Shown: one piece after another, positions 1 to 11,960 of the stretch
Layout: every line of letters starts with the position of its first letter
How positions within the stretch are numbered: the stretch's first letter is position 1
From: Ilyonectria destructans
Taxonomy: Eukaryota > Ascomycota > Sordariomycetes > Hypocreales > Nectriaceae
Direction: 5' to 3'
Assembly: GCA_020740775.1 (NCBI GenBank)
Contig: JAHEWK010000001.1
Coordinates: 2,418,001 to 2,482,000 of the forward strand
DNA length: 64,000 bases
Position numbers and translations under genes: made by a program
Notes under the pieces: generated by a model
Told to the model about the DNA's origin: nothing
Database searches by the model: none
The model's input: only the letters and a program-made list of their open reading frames with translations

Positions 1-3000
1 AACCTGTCGATATCTGCTCGGGGACGGAACTGCTCATGCCGCCGGGTGAGACTGGGATACTGGGACTGGGATACTGGAATACCCGGGAGCGGATGAGTCG
101 AGCAAGAGTGTGCCATCCACTCTTCCCCTTGTTGGTTCCGTTGCGTGTGTTGCCGCCAGTGGCGGAAGCTCTCTGTGCCCCTCGTCCACGTCGGCGGGTT
201 CACTGGGATGCATGATGACGCCTGGCCTCCCCACGGGTGGCCCACGGGTGGCCCGCGGCTTGCCCCATGGTTTATCCAGCTTGCCGGTCGGGGATTGGAT
301 GAATGGTCATCAGAGGGCATCGTGCCCTTGTGCCCTTGTACAGCCCTCATGTGTACCCCGTATGTATGTACCCGACCTGTCCTGGATGGAGATGGTTGCG
401 GCATGCGTGGGAGGGCCGAGCGTGGGAATCCGCCGGCAGCAATCTGCATCGAGAATCGAGGGAAAAAAGGTAAGGCGCGGGAGGACTTCCAGACTACCCA
501 CAGCAGAGGCCCGAATAGAGTAGCCTCGACACCTAATCGACATTCGAGTGGTGTGGCAACGACTCAGAATGGTGGACTGACTGTCCGTGACCTGCTTAGG
601 CTGTCGTTAACGTAACACACCTCGCCTCATCTCAGCTAAGCTGGCACTCTTGTTGTCTCCGCTGGCGGATGGCCAGAAACCCAGCCAAGAAGAGGCTTGA
701 GGCCAAACGAAGGCTCCGTCGCCCGTTTCGGCCGCCACCAAAGAAAGTTGCTGACCCGTGTCGCCGGACGACTCGTTACGCGACGGATGCCCGGCCATGC
801 CGCCCGAGCCCGTTCCGCCGGGAACTTAGGAGCCTGTTCCATACTGTATCTGGATGGTACAGCACATGATCGATGTGTGTGCCATGTGCACCAAGCACGG
901 TTTGAGGCTTTGGATGGGGAACTAGGCGGCGCCCGCTGCACCGATTCCTGGGATGCTCGGTTCTTGATTCCTGATCCTCCGACGGCAACATCAACAGAGG
1001 GTGTCGTCCCTGCGGAAGTAGACGTGCCTACGCGCCCACGCGGCCCCCATGCGCTGCCTGTCACATCTCCAGGCCCGGAATTTCCCAGAAGCCCAGTGAC
1101 CAGCGACTACAGACGCGGAGAAGATGGCTAGGCAGTAGACAGCCAGTCAGCTGGTCCCGTGGCAACGGGCTTGCTGATGCTGTCACCCTCTCGCCCTTCC
1201 TACTTCATCCTCCCAATGCGACGCTCGCTGCACCGATACATGCAGGCATCCCCCCGATGTAGGATGTCGAGATGATCATGGATAAGAGGTGCCTGCAGAG
1301 TGGGAGCAGAAGGTGTTGACCACTCGGGTGACGAGGAGCCGTAACCTTGGACTAATCTAGGGTAGCGGATTGGGAATTGGGTGGCTCTCTGCTCTTTTTC
1401 ATGCTCTGGGATAGCTTCGTGAACGAGAGTACAGCTGGTTGAAATACCCTCATTCGTGGTCCCCCGGTTTGTGGTTCAGCTATCTAGTAGATAGAGGTAG
1501 TCCTGGGTGGCTGCCTCTGGTTTTAGGCCCTGCTGAGGTGGTGCACTCTTTTACTTGATGCATCGCCTCCATATTGGATTGGATGCACTTGCGGCTTATA
1601 CTCACCGCCTCTGAACGATTGCCCTCCCTCATGACTACAAGCGGCCGAGAATTGGGTGCCAACCCGTCAACCTGTCGGGTCTTGTCATGTATCGCTGTAG
1701 ACGAAGGACGTTCGCGCATGTACCATTATTTTGCCTCGATACTTTGCGGGCGCTCTTCATACCCGACAAAGAAAGGGCTGGAACGCTAGACGAGTTGTAC
1801 GGACACAGTCTGTGCCAACACCTGAATATCGAGACACACAGCAAATATGCCCATGACCAATTCATCAAGGAGCCGCCCACCAAGGCCAATCATCGTACGT
1901 CGATTGGTGTCAGCGGCAGAGAGAAAAAGAACTCATCGGTTGGGTTTGCCTCAGTGACGAAAGTGGGTGCATGCAACATGGAGTTGTAACTCCATCGTGA
2001 TCCATTCCCTAAGTCTGGTTCAACACAGAAACGACAGATGTCGATGGCGCGGAGTGGCGAGGGCCAGTAGCATCGTCGACGTAGGACTGGCTAGTTGGTG
2101 GTTGGGGTCGAACCGGTAATGCAGCCTCATCCTCACAACCCGCCCATAAGAGGCGCTTTCACCAAGACGATGAAAGCGCCGGGCCGTTGGTGAGTTCCGG
2201 GGTGCGCGTCCATGGTGCCGGCAATGTCTTTGCCCTGTCACGCGAGTAAGGAAGCTGTTCTTGCGGTGAGGATTGGATGGTCGCGCCCCACTGCACAAGA
2301 TCGGGCGACATGCAGGTAATACTAACATCTTTAGCTGTTGGAGAAGCTAGTAGGGCCTGTGGCATTTTTTTCTTCTTTGCCTCCTCTACCAAAGCGCGAG
2401 CTGCAGACGGTCACCTTGCAGCACTCGGCGGTCTGGTCTGGTCTAGGTCTTCCCTGGCTGTGGCGTTGTCCGTCTTCAATGCCTTAGCGTGACCTGAACG
2501 TTTTCCCAGTCCTCCGGATCCGTGTGCCCTTGGAGGTATACCTATCCAGCGAGGAGGAATTAGGGCTGGGAAATTGTTGACGAGTCGCTGGTTGAAGATG
2601 GTGACCACCATTGCGTCTAGCTTAATCACGCTGATTGAATTATGACCCGACCCAGAGAGGCGACATTCCATGGTTCTCATGATCTGGGTGATGGTAGACA
2701 AGTACATGGGCGATCATTCTAACAGTTCCTGAAACTGCGGCAGCCGGGAGGGTTGATGCTTCAGATCCTGATATTAATTTGCCAGGGAGCAGAGGCATGG
2801 TCTTCGATTGCTTTCGGTCCTCGGACTCGCGAACCCTTGGACCAGGATATCTCTTCGATGACAATTGCGACACCCAAGTTCAGGCCAGGACGCTGGTATC
2901 GTCTCATAGGCCAAGGCGTCCATCTAATGGACCCTTCATCTCCAGGGTTGCCAATTATGTGGCCCTAATTGGATATGAGGACCGCTTGGTGTATTAGAGA

Positions 3001-6000
3001 CCTCGGGTTGCTAGACCCTTGGCTGTTGCTGTCGTCCCGAACAGTCGTCACTTGAACCCCCACCTGATGCCGAAGACATTCTTCCCGGTACACTCTTTGA
3101 CTTGAGATCAGGTACGCTTACATGGGCCGCATACAGGCTGGCCGTTCAAGTCGACTGTCCCGAGTTGCCCATGATACATTGTCGTGGATTCCGAGGCTAT
3201 TTTTGTGAGCCATCCATCCATGTGGGTTCATCGACTGTCAAATGTTGGTAGCGCGTTCTGTCCGTGTCAGCCTTTGTAGGCATGACCACCAGATCGACAA
3301 CCGCCAGTCCAAGCCTTCCGGCCCTAACTTAGACTAGAGATGCGCGCAGCGGCTAGCGCTGGAAGGCGCTGGTGCAATTGAGGGTTCTTCGCTGCAGAGC
3401 TGCATTTCTTCGTCTCCGACGGCGCAGGGGCGGATTCGGGGGGGCGGTATTTTAGACAGTGATGTAAATTGGCTGTCAATATCCCCGACCAGAGAAACCG
3501 TACCCCTGGAGATGGGACTCTGAGCGTCATGTGGCAGGAGAGCTTGACTGGAGACCCTCTTCCTGTCCACAGGGAAGCGAGACACCTTGATTATGTTGGA
3601 GGCTTGTAACTAGGTTGTTGTTTGGCTGGGTTGTTGGCGTGACAGTGTACCGGTTCAACTGCGCGGCAGGCAGTGCAGGCAGGGAGAGTGCTAAGTGAAA
3701 CGGGTATTGCGAGGCGATTTGAACCAACATTGTAGGCCGGCCCCCAGTTTTGTTCACATGGTAATATGGCTGAGACGGAGAGACTGGTTGATGAATCAAA
3801 TCTCCTGGGGAAGGACGCTATTGGCCGGTAATCCGCTACCTCTGCCCCCCAACAGGCGGACCCAAATCTCCTGGGGTTGGTGGTGGCCAGGGGAGGCGCT
3901 GTTTGGATGACAGACCAGTCCTTGGTGCGTGAGGAGAGAGCAGCGGTGAATGGGCTGGGGAAGTGGGAGGGGAGAAGAAGCGTGACGTACATTGCGCGCA
4001 GCCGCGCCTGGCTGGTGCAGGCAGTCAAGGCGGCAGCGGTGGCTGCGGTGGAGGATGTCGCGTGAAAGAAAGGGGTTTGCTCCTTGATGCACGTCTGTAC
4101 TCCAAGGCGCGCCGTTGTCCGTGGAGTGGTACGCTGCCCTCAATGGACCTGAGGCATTTCTCTCCGCATTCTCCATCCAGGGTGGCACAATAGACAAACG
4201 ACAAAAGCGATGGCGGAGCTGCAGGTGATTTTAGCTGCTGGCGTTCCGAAATGTCAACTTGATGAGGGGGCAGGATGGCTTCGCATGTGCGACTCCGGCA
4301 GCGAGCAGGATGAATGTGGCTCTCTGGCTGAATCATCTTCGTATCTCACGGCTGTACCGTGCTGAGTGACCCGGTTTTGTTTTCCTGGGCTTTGTTATTT
4401 TTATTTACACAACTGTGCAGACGGGCACGCGAGGCATTCGTCGTTCCAAGATACAACGAAAATGGCCACGGGCCAAACAGTGTGTAGCTCACTCTGCTAG
4501 GCGGGATTTGTGAGCGTACATCCCACAAGCACCAGTTCGATTTGAAGAGCGAAACACCCGAGTTTCGTCTCTTGATTATCCCAGCCGTCGCCACCTGCTG
4601 AGCTTGACGTGCAGTAGACTTGCTGACGCCCCGTCGACTTGCTTGGTCCATCAGCGCAGCGCCAGGACCATGGTCCCACTGGGGCTTAGGCCTCAAGAAC
4701 CGCTATGCTGAAATGGCTTGATGGGAGAGTGCGAGGAACCCTGACCCACAGTGGATGAGATCCTGGTCTGGTACTCGCCATGCCATGTCTTGCCCCTGGT
4801 CGCCCCTTGAGAACGGTGAGGTCTGATCGACGGCGTGTGAAATCCCTGCAGGCAGCGGCGCAGTACCTAGGTACCGATGTTCGTCTGTCTCGAAAGTACT
4901 CTGGAGGGTACGTACCGTCAACTCCAAGCCTGTCTTTGGTGCCATTCTTCCTCATGCGTCCCGTGCAGGTTGTGGATGGGACGAAAGGTTTCTGGAAGCA
5001 CACCTCGAAGGCTAGTCTTGCCACCCCTTCTTCATTTGCGCCCCCATCAGCCGACTTAAGAAAAGCCAGAAGGGGGACTGAGACGAGGCACAATTTGTAC
5101 GTCTAATAAGCCGTGCTTGGAGGTGTACCGTGTTGTTGTTTTCGTGGTTTGTTATGTTGGGAATCTGGATGCCACAGGAGACGCAGGTAGGGGGGATTGT
5201 TCAGGAGGGGGCCAATCTCCGACCAAACACAGTGACATGGCGCATGGCAAGAATACACTTGAGGTTGATGCAGGCAGACGCCGAGCCAGAATGGTGAGGG
5301 CTGATTGACGGCTGGCAATGATGAAGATGATGACGAGGTGGATAAAGTGGTCGGGAGCTGCGTGGGCGCCACTAAGGGAAGGGCGAGTAGATCAGTGGCC
5401 ACAGTGTTTTGCGTGGAAACCGCCCCAGGGCTGGTGAGTGGTGAGTGGTGACTGGAAGGTGACTGGAAGGTGACTGGTAATTGAGGGCAACTGGTGACGT
5501 CCTTCCAACCACCCGACGCTTCCCAAACCAAATCCATTGGCCACCCGTGGACCAAGTGACGCACCCCCGGGGCCCCGAGAGGGAAGGAGCGTCTCCGAGA
5601 AGGAGGCCCCGAGAAGGAGCCCCCGACAAGAAGGGCAACCCCGGCAACGTCAAGACGCCCGCCCTGGCAGAGATGGTAGTGTACAGATGCTCACTCGGTA
5701 TGTACCTATGCACTGTCCTACTTCGTACATTGGCCACAAAGGATTTGTTCAGGTCCGGATTGGGCGCATTGCCGCTGGTATAAGGTGTATTATTAACATC
5801 ATCTTCTACCTTGCAGAGAGAGAAGGGCCCCGTGGATCCGGCCGACGTCCAGACTTGAATAAGCCGTACAAGATACGCCCGTCGCGGGACATACATAGCA
5901 TGTCGAGGGGGGACGAGCTTCAGCATGGAGTTCTGCACAGAGGAGGAGTCTGGATGCTTCAGCCCGATCGCTGAGTGGACAGAGGGACGGTTGAGTCTCG

Positions 6001-7150
6001 TCCCAGCCTGGTTCCCAGTCCCATGTCGAAGGTTGGTGGAGCACCCCTCGCCTTCGCCCCGAGGACCCCAGGCCGGCCGGCCTGCCCCCAGACCCGAAGA
6101 TGCCATCAGCTGAGCCATCTGAGTGGCTAGATCACCAGAAATAGTGTCCACAGCCCCCGAATTTGAGGCCAAGGGCCCATCCATCGGCAAGCACAGGCGT
6201 TAAAAAAAAAAGGAGCCCCGACCAGGCGGACGGGTGTGAGTGAGCGAAAAAAAAAAAAGTCACCATGAACCACCCGACCCCCGGACAGCCGACAGTCGGG
6301 TACCTTGAGGTCGGGCTGGGCCAAGGGTACCTGTACGTACCGCCGGAGAGCACGGCCAGGGTTGTTCACTGGGAAATGGGTAAACACATGGGACTGTCGG
6401 CTTGCTCGCGGAATGTAAATGAACCACGGCATCTAGGACACCAGAGACAAAGGCGCCCCGGTTTGCTCACCTGGCGGGTTGTGCTGGCTCGTCTGCCTGA
6501 CCTCATCCACGTATATGGTTAAACCTACCGATCCTATCCGCTCGGAATACGAGGTATGGTACGGAGTACTGGAGTACTGGAGTACTGACTGGTGTGCGCG
6601 TACTCCATACTTCGTGTGTAGGATAGATACGTATTCGTAGCCACACATGGAAGTGCAGCCAGAACCAAACTTCGGCAACCGACAAGAGAGCAAGCTGGCA
6701 AGCAGCCATGGGGCCACCACTCCAACCCAGGCTTGATTGAGAGCAGCCCCGGCCCAGGTAGGCAAAGTAGAGGCCTACGAAGTTACGAAGCCGAATGTAC
6801 TGTACTGCCTAGGGGGCGGCCGGCATGCCCTGCTGGGGCCCTGCGCCTGGACACCTTGCCTGACTGGACTGAGGTGGTGGAGCGGTGGACTTGGTGGGCT
6901 CCTCGGTGGTGTGGGCTCCATGGTGGTGCAGTAGTACTGCGACTGTGCTGGACGAGCACGGCTGGGCGGAGGAGCGAGGGGGAGAGAGGCACGGAGTACC
7001 CGCTGTCCGAATACTGGCTGGCTGGTACGAGCTGGAGGTAGTGGCGGCACCGTGTTGTGCGGGCACAGAGGGAGGTGTCGGGTGGTCACCAGGCCGCGGC
7101 AGTGGTTGAGCAGTCGATGAGTCCGAAGTACTCCGTGCAGTGGGTGCAGT
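1..7150. other. Intergenic region without a convincing gene
   Basis: No open frame here shows recognisable domains, fungal codon bias or a consistent exon chain. The longest frame (5372-6190, minus) has a composition expected from chance in GC-rich DNA. The stretch holds short tandem repeats (imperfect 10-11 bp units near 50-80, GTGACTGGAAG-type units at 5435-5477, AGTACTGG units at 6565-6590), poly-A runs at about 6202 and 6246, and palindromes containing GGTAC near 4863-4916 and 6300-6342. It could hold promoters or non-coding transcripts, but nothing can be assigned. Confidence 0.6.
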
Positions 7151-7155
7151 GGCGG

Positions 7156-7179
7156 CCCTGCCCTGCCCTGCCCTGCCCT
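7156..7179. repeat. CCCTG pentanucleotide tandem repeat
   Basis: Four perfect CCCTG units are followed by a partial fifth. The repeat lies in the gene-free region upstream of the cyclin gene and about 280 bp before a second, CCATG-based pentanucleotide array. Confidence 0.85.
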
Positions 7180-7455
7180 CGACTTCCCTTGCCTTCCCTG
7201 GACAAGCCCGCTGGCTGCCGTTCGCTGGCTGGCTGCTGGCTGCTGGCTGGCGCGCTACCTCCACCCACTGGCCATTGCCCGCACTGGTGGCCAGCCCACA
7301 GTCCACAGCCCACAACAGCCGGTTGCCCAACCGTTGCGCTGCTCCGGCCCCAGGACAGGTACTATGGTACGTACCCCAAACCGTAGTGGTGCTGGAGTCA
7401 GTCAGTCATTCACTCGCCCGCCCAGCACCTTACCATTCGCCCGCCCCAGCCCAGC

Positions 7456-7490
7456 CCATGCCATGCCATGCCATGCCATGCCATGCCATG
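7456..7490. repeat. CCATG pentanucleotide tandem repeat
   Basis: Seven perfect CCATG units in a row, followed by a degenerate CTG and one more CCATG. The array is intergenic, about 1.4 kb upstream of the cyclin start codon, and is a likely length-polymorphic microsatellite. Confidence 0.9.
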
Positions 7491-7559
7491 CTGCCATGCT
7501 AGCCTCTAGGTACCAGGTAGGCTAAAGGATCCATTTCCCACTTGCTCCACGCCCCACGC

Positions 7560-8865
7560 GCACCCTCTCCTCCACGCCCTCACCCGCTCCCACGCCTCCT
7601 GGCCTCGCTCGATGCTGGGCATGCTGGGTACACTGGGCACACGCTGGGCACGCTGCACACTCTCGCCGGGCCATCCTTCAACTGCCACACGCCCTCCTCC
7701 TCCTCCACACACTCCATCCCCGTCTCCCCCATCTTCCCATCCTCTCCCTCCTCTTCGTCCTTTGACCTTCATCCTCTTCTCTTACCTCCGTCTCCTTCCT
7801 CTTCATCCCTCTCCATCTCTCTCTCTCCTCCACGACAAAAACCGAATCCGCCAATTCCTCGACAACCACCAGTCACGAACCCCCCTTTGGTTCGTCGACG
7901 TCAGGATTCAGGTCTTTTTTCGCGCGAGCCTCTCTGCCCGTCCGACTCCAGTTTCATTTCTGGTGCAGGTCGCTGTGTTATTTCCCTAGGGTTCCGTGCT
8001 TCAGTGGTCAACGCCCGAGCGTCCACTTCTTCCACCAACCTTTAGGATATCGCAGTCTCGGGCTTTCTCCCTCCCTCCCTCTCTCTCGTCCATCGGCAAC
8101 ATTCCCTTCTGGTGAGTACCGCACTGCCACTCTCCCATCTTCTGCGTCTAGTCCACGAGTTGTCGGCCACCCGTTGCGTTACCTCCGAACACTCGATCAT
8201 TGCTCCTCTGTGCTGGAAAACAACCTTTGTCCATGAAAGCATCGAGCGGCATGATCATCACACAAAACGCACCAGTCCCTTGTTTTCCACGTCGACCATC
8301 TACTACGCCGTCTCCGATATCAGATAGCACCTTCCTTTCGACTGATCCGTCCACGCGCCTCTCCTCAACACCCCGACAATCTTGCCACAGACACTCGATC
8401 GACTAGACCGTGAAGATGACATAACTTCAAGTATTTCGGCGTGACTAACTTTATCAGGGTGCTTAGATCCTCGTGGCCTTTTCCAGGTTTCCTACACAGG
8501 TTCTTCACTGGAACGATTCGAATCTTTTCATCTCGATCCCAACAGAGCTGCTGAAGGTCCCTTTTTCGGTTGACCGTATTGTCTGTTGGAAATTCTCTCG
8601 AACACTCGAACATCCACACCGTCAGTCTTGTCTACATCATCAATCGACAGGATATTTCCGGATCACCCTTAAATGGCTCGATCCGACAACTGAATCCCGC
8701 GTCGATCCTCCCCTCTGCTTCGTCGCTCTCAAAAGTTGACCTCGGAACTCGATCTCACTAAACTGTGGCATTTATCCACAGTAGTGTTTCCGTGCTCCGA
8801 CTTCTGTTCCTCTCCGGCAAAGGTCGCTCTTCGATCTTCGTCGGACTCTCCCAAATACCGTCATC
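7560..8865 (+). promoter_or_regulatory. Long pyrimidine-rich leader/promoter of the cyclin gene
   Basis: The plus strand is dominated by C and T from about 7560 to 8110 (for example runs of TCCTCC and CTCTCTC), a pattern common in promoters and leaders of regulated filamentous-fungal genes. Several short upstream ORFs lie between here and the ATG at 8866 (for example 8112-8327 and 8473-8739). No protein-coding gene is recognised. The transcription start is not visible, so the split between promoter and 5' UTR is an inference. Confidence 0.5.
8112..8457 (+). other. Probable 5'-UTR intron of the cyclin gene
   Basis: A strong donor, GTGAGT, begins at 8112. A good branch-point match, GACTAAC, sits a few bases before the acceptor TTATCAG ending at 8457. 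The 346-bp intron would lie wholly in the leader and is longer than the coding introns of the window. RNA evidence is needed; the call rests on splice signals only. Confidence 0.4.
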
Positions 8866-9864
8866 ATGCCCGGAGGCGTATGTGCCGTCCTCGATTATGA
8901 GGTCGACATGATGGCTGAGTACGTGGCTGAGATGGCTACGCGAGTCGTGACCCCTGATGCCCCGGTCACCTCGCCCTTCCGCAAGTTTGTCTCTCAGATA
9001 CTCACGTCGACGAGACTTCCAAGCACCACCATCCTTCTAGGAATGAACTACCTCGCCAAGAGAATCAACACCATGAAGGGACAGGGCCCCTACAAGGCCT
9101 CGGAGGGCCAGGTCTGGCGATACCTCACCGTCTCGCTTCTCCTGGGCAGCAAGTTCCTCGACGACAACACCTTCCAAAACCGCTCTTGGTCGGAGGTTAG
9201 TGGCATCGCCGTTTCCGAACTTAACGCTCTGGAGTTCGACTGGGTCGAATCTATGAGCTGGCGCCTTTATGTCAACCTTGATCTTAGCAAGGACTACCAA
9301 GCTTGGCTTGAGAACTGGCGCGAGTGGCAGGACATGAAGAAGCGACAGGCTGCCCAGGTCAGCCGTGAGAGACTCGCTTCTCTCGTCCCGGCCATCGACA
9401 CCGAGCTCGCGAGACACAGCGGCCACCGCACTTCTCCTCACTCGCGTTACCTGCAGGAGCAGGTCGCAGAGTACGAGCGCTACCAGGCCATGAAGGCCCA
9501 GCAGCACACCTACCGCTCTCGTGATGCCAACTGGGCTCACAACCCCTGGAGTGCACCTCTCACTCCCCCCGACTCGGGCTATGGCACTCCAGACTACTCC
9601 ATGTCGGCCACGTCGAGCAATGCCCGCTACAACGAGTGGTTCTCTCAAGCTGCTGCCCAGTACAGCAGCCGATACCCACAGCCCCCTGCCTACAGCAGCT
9701 TCTACCCATCCCGACACAACAATCACAATGGTCACTACCCCTACTCTCAGAACATGTGGGAGCATGGGTTGGCTGAGTGCAGTTGCCCCGGATGTGTGGA
9801 CCCGATGAAGCAGCAAGTCCCGTACTTCGTGCCTCACGGTTATAGCCAGCCAGTCATGGGTTGA
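8866..9864 (+). CDS. Cyclin-domain protein, Pcl/Clg1-like
   Basis: Uninterrupted 332-residue frame. Residues about 37-150 read as a cyclin fold. The segment around residues 42-66 (TSTRLPSTTILLGMNYLAKR) matches the first helices of Pho80/Pcl-type cyclins. Residues 93-114 carry the LGSKFLDD...RSWSEVSG stretch typical of the family, followed by SELNALEFDWV (118-127), the helix before the end of the first cyclin repeat. The C-terminal half is low in structure, rich in Tyr, Ser, Pro and Gln. Such proteins bind and activate a Pho85-type cyclin-dependent kinase in control of growth, morphogenesis or nutrient response. The start at 8866 follows a TCATC context and is the first ATG in frame. Upstream is a very long leader with uORFs, suggesting translational or splicing control. 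Which Pcl subgroup it belongs to (Clg1-like or Pcl1/2-like) cannot be settled by eye. Confidence 0.85.
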   Translation: MPGGVCAVLDYEVDMMAEYVAEMATRVVTPDAPVTSPFRKFVSQILTSTRLPSTTILLGMNYLAKRINTMKGQGPYKASEGQVWRYLTVSLLLGSKFLDDNTFQNRSWSEVSGIAVSELNALEFDWVESMSWRLYVNLDLSKDYQAWLENWREWQDMKKRQAAQVSRERLASLVPAIDTELARHSGHRTSPHSRYLQEQVAEYERYQAMKAQQHTYRSRDANWAHNPWSAPLTPPDSGYGTPDYSMSATSSNARYNEWFSQAAAQYSSRYPQPPAYSSFYPSRHNNHNGHYPYSQNMWEHGLAECSCPGCVDPMKQQVPYFVPHGYSQPVMG

Positions 9865-11960
9865 TGTGGAAATTTCCATTTTCCTCCTACTGGAAGGAGG
9901 CTTAATTGCCCTCCAAATAAGGGCGTTGGTCTTGCAAAAAAAAAGTAAGGGTTTTCAGTTTTACGGCCACGATTTTTCTTTACGCGCATCCCGAGAACGA
10001 TACATTCGCATCTTCAGATACCCCAGGCACGACAAAATTGTTCAAACGATGACCTTTCGGCGGATCATTCTCAGGATTTTTCTTTTTCATTGTCGCATCC
10101 AGAAGAGGAGTTGTGGGTTCACGAAGAATGCCTCACGTACGGCATCTCTCACTCCCATTGCATTCAAAAGCTTCCTCGATACCGCGACGTTTTTTTCTCT
10201 TTTTTCTTTACTGGTATACGCTCTATAATGGTCACACCCGGCGTTTTGGTTTTTGGGCTCCACATTACACGGTTCGGTTCCGATAGACGCGCGGTTTTTA
10301 CGTCTTTTCATCCGATATCTGGCGTCTTCCTTCATATCATACGGTATGATCATGAGCATCGACATATCTCAGCATTGCCACTCAGTCTGAGATAGTGACT
10401 TGAACACAGGGCGAGGAGCCGTTTGCCGTCCGTTCATGTCCGATCACATGGATGATGCACCATCGCACTGCCCTGGGATCTACCTGGTTCTGATACCCTA
10501 GAAAAGGGTAGAGCAGCGATCAGGTGAAAACAAAATTGTACCACTTAATAGTGGTTGGCGTGCCGCGGCCGCTCGCTTCATCTTTCTTTTGTGCGCAACG
10601 ACTTCGAGATGCGACCCCGATCAGTTGCGTTTGGCCCAAGTCGATTTTTGTTCTTTGTCCTAAAGAGGTTCACCTCCAGAGTTTTCACGACAAGACTCTC
10701 GCCTCAGTCTAAGGAAATTCCGTCATTTACGAACGGATTCCAACGAGACACCTCACATGACGAACTTGAAAAAAAGTTTGGGGACAGTATATATTTTTTG
10801 CACATGTTCATGTTTTATTGTTGGGTGTGACAGATAACGGTTTCTGTCCACGAAAATGGGTCTACATGATGGGGTTCATGCATTGCGTTCTAGCGGGTAA
10901 AACGGGGAATATGGGATGGGTTTTCTTTGGTATGATACGTTGTTCTTCTGCTTTTCTGCCCCGGAGCTGGATTGATGCCCTCGCGTCCCTCGGACAAGCC
11001 GACGCGCAGTTGAGCTCACCAGTGCCATTCGGTGGCTGTTTTTTTTACGATCTTAGACGTTGTCTTCATGGTTTCGGCATCAGTAGAGGAGGGGGCTCTA
11101 TCAGGAAGTTTGCTTCTTTTGCACCGGCTTAATGGGGAATCATTTTGGTTGGGGTGTCTTCGAGCTACCGCATCGGTTTATTCTTCATGATATGGAATGA
11201 TATGTTATGGGATTGGCGGGTGACTTGGCCCGGGACAAGAGGGCAAAGGGACCGCTTGGCGAAGATGCTTCGAGTCTTGTTTGGCGGCTCGAAAGGCGTG
11301 CTCTCTATTGCTGGGTTTCGGGCATGGGCTCTTTCGCACAGCTTGTGCAGGGCAAAAGGGGGCTGGAATACGATTTGGGGGGTTTTCCTTTCTTTCTTTT
11401 TCGTGTTCGAGGCTTCGGGACGACCTGGTCTCGCCTGATTTGAGTCTGGACGGCTTGGAGTTTCTTAGGTATCAAATCCGAAGCGAGAATTGTTCATTCG
11501 TTGGCGTGCCGCAATTAGAGCACGACCTCTCGCTTCGGGTCCTCCTAGATTAGCAAATGAAAATGAAATAACGCTCACTCGGATTCGAATGTCATGTCAA
11601 TGTGAATGCCTTCCTGTCTGTCTGCCCTTGGTCAAAGATTGGATATTCGTTGGCGGGCAATTGATGCATGCATTGCGCAAAGTCGGATGAAGTCCCAGCG
11701 CTGTAGAGTCGTCCACGGCTGATTATCGGAAAACATCTGGGCCATCATGACCAGACCTCATCAGGAATCCTCAGTTGACAAATATAACATACAACCAATT
11801 CCTTTGGAGCATCAATTCCAACTGGAACCAACCCCAGTAACCGGGCCATTGCGCCTTCTTAGCTCCTGCTGAACCCACACCGCATCGTTGCGACTGGCGA
11901 CCAACATCTGGCAACTAGCATCTGGCACTCGCCATCTAAGAGAACTCCGGCACAGCCATC
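9865..11960. other. T-rich intergenic region, probable long 3' UTR or ncRNA
   Basis: The 2.1 kb after the cyclin stop is noticeably richer in T on the plus strand than its surroundings, with many short runs such as TTTTTCTC and TTTTTTCTTT. Short frames occur on the plus strand (for example 10818-11132 and 11145-11438), but none shows a domain or codon bias. The stretch may be a long 3' UTR of the cyclin transcript or a separate non-coding RNA. The last 150 bp are the promoter side of the next plus-strand gene. Confidence 0.45.

Noticed and set aside
2095..2125. Minus-strand GGTTCGACCCC resembling a tRNA B box
   Set aside because: Flanking bases do not form a T-stem or acceptor stem.
5372..6190. 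272-codon minus-strand frame
   Set aside because: No domain, repeats inside the frame, and codon use unlike the real genes of the window.
9037..9879. 280-codon minus-strand frame
   Set aside because: Antisense shadow of the cyclin gene; the plus-strand frame has the cyclin domain.
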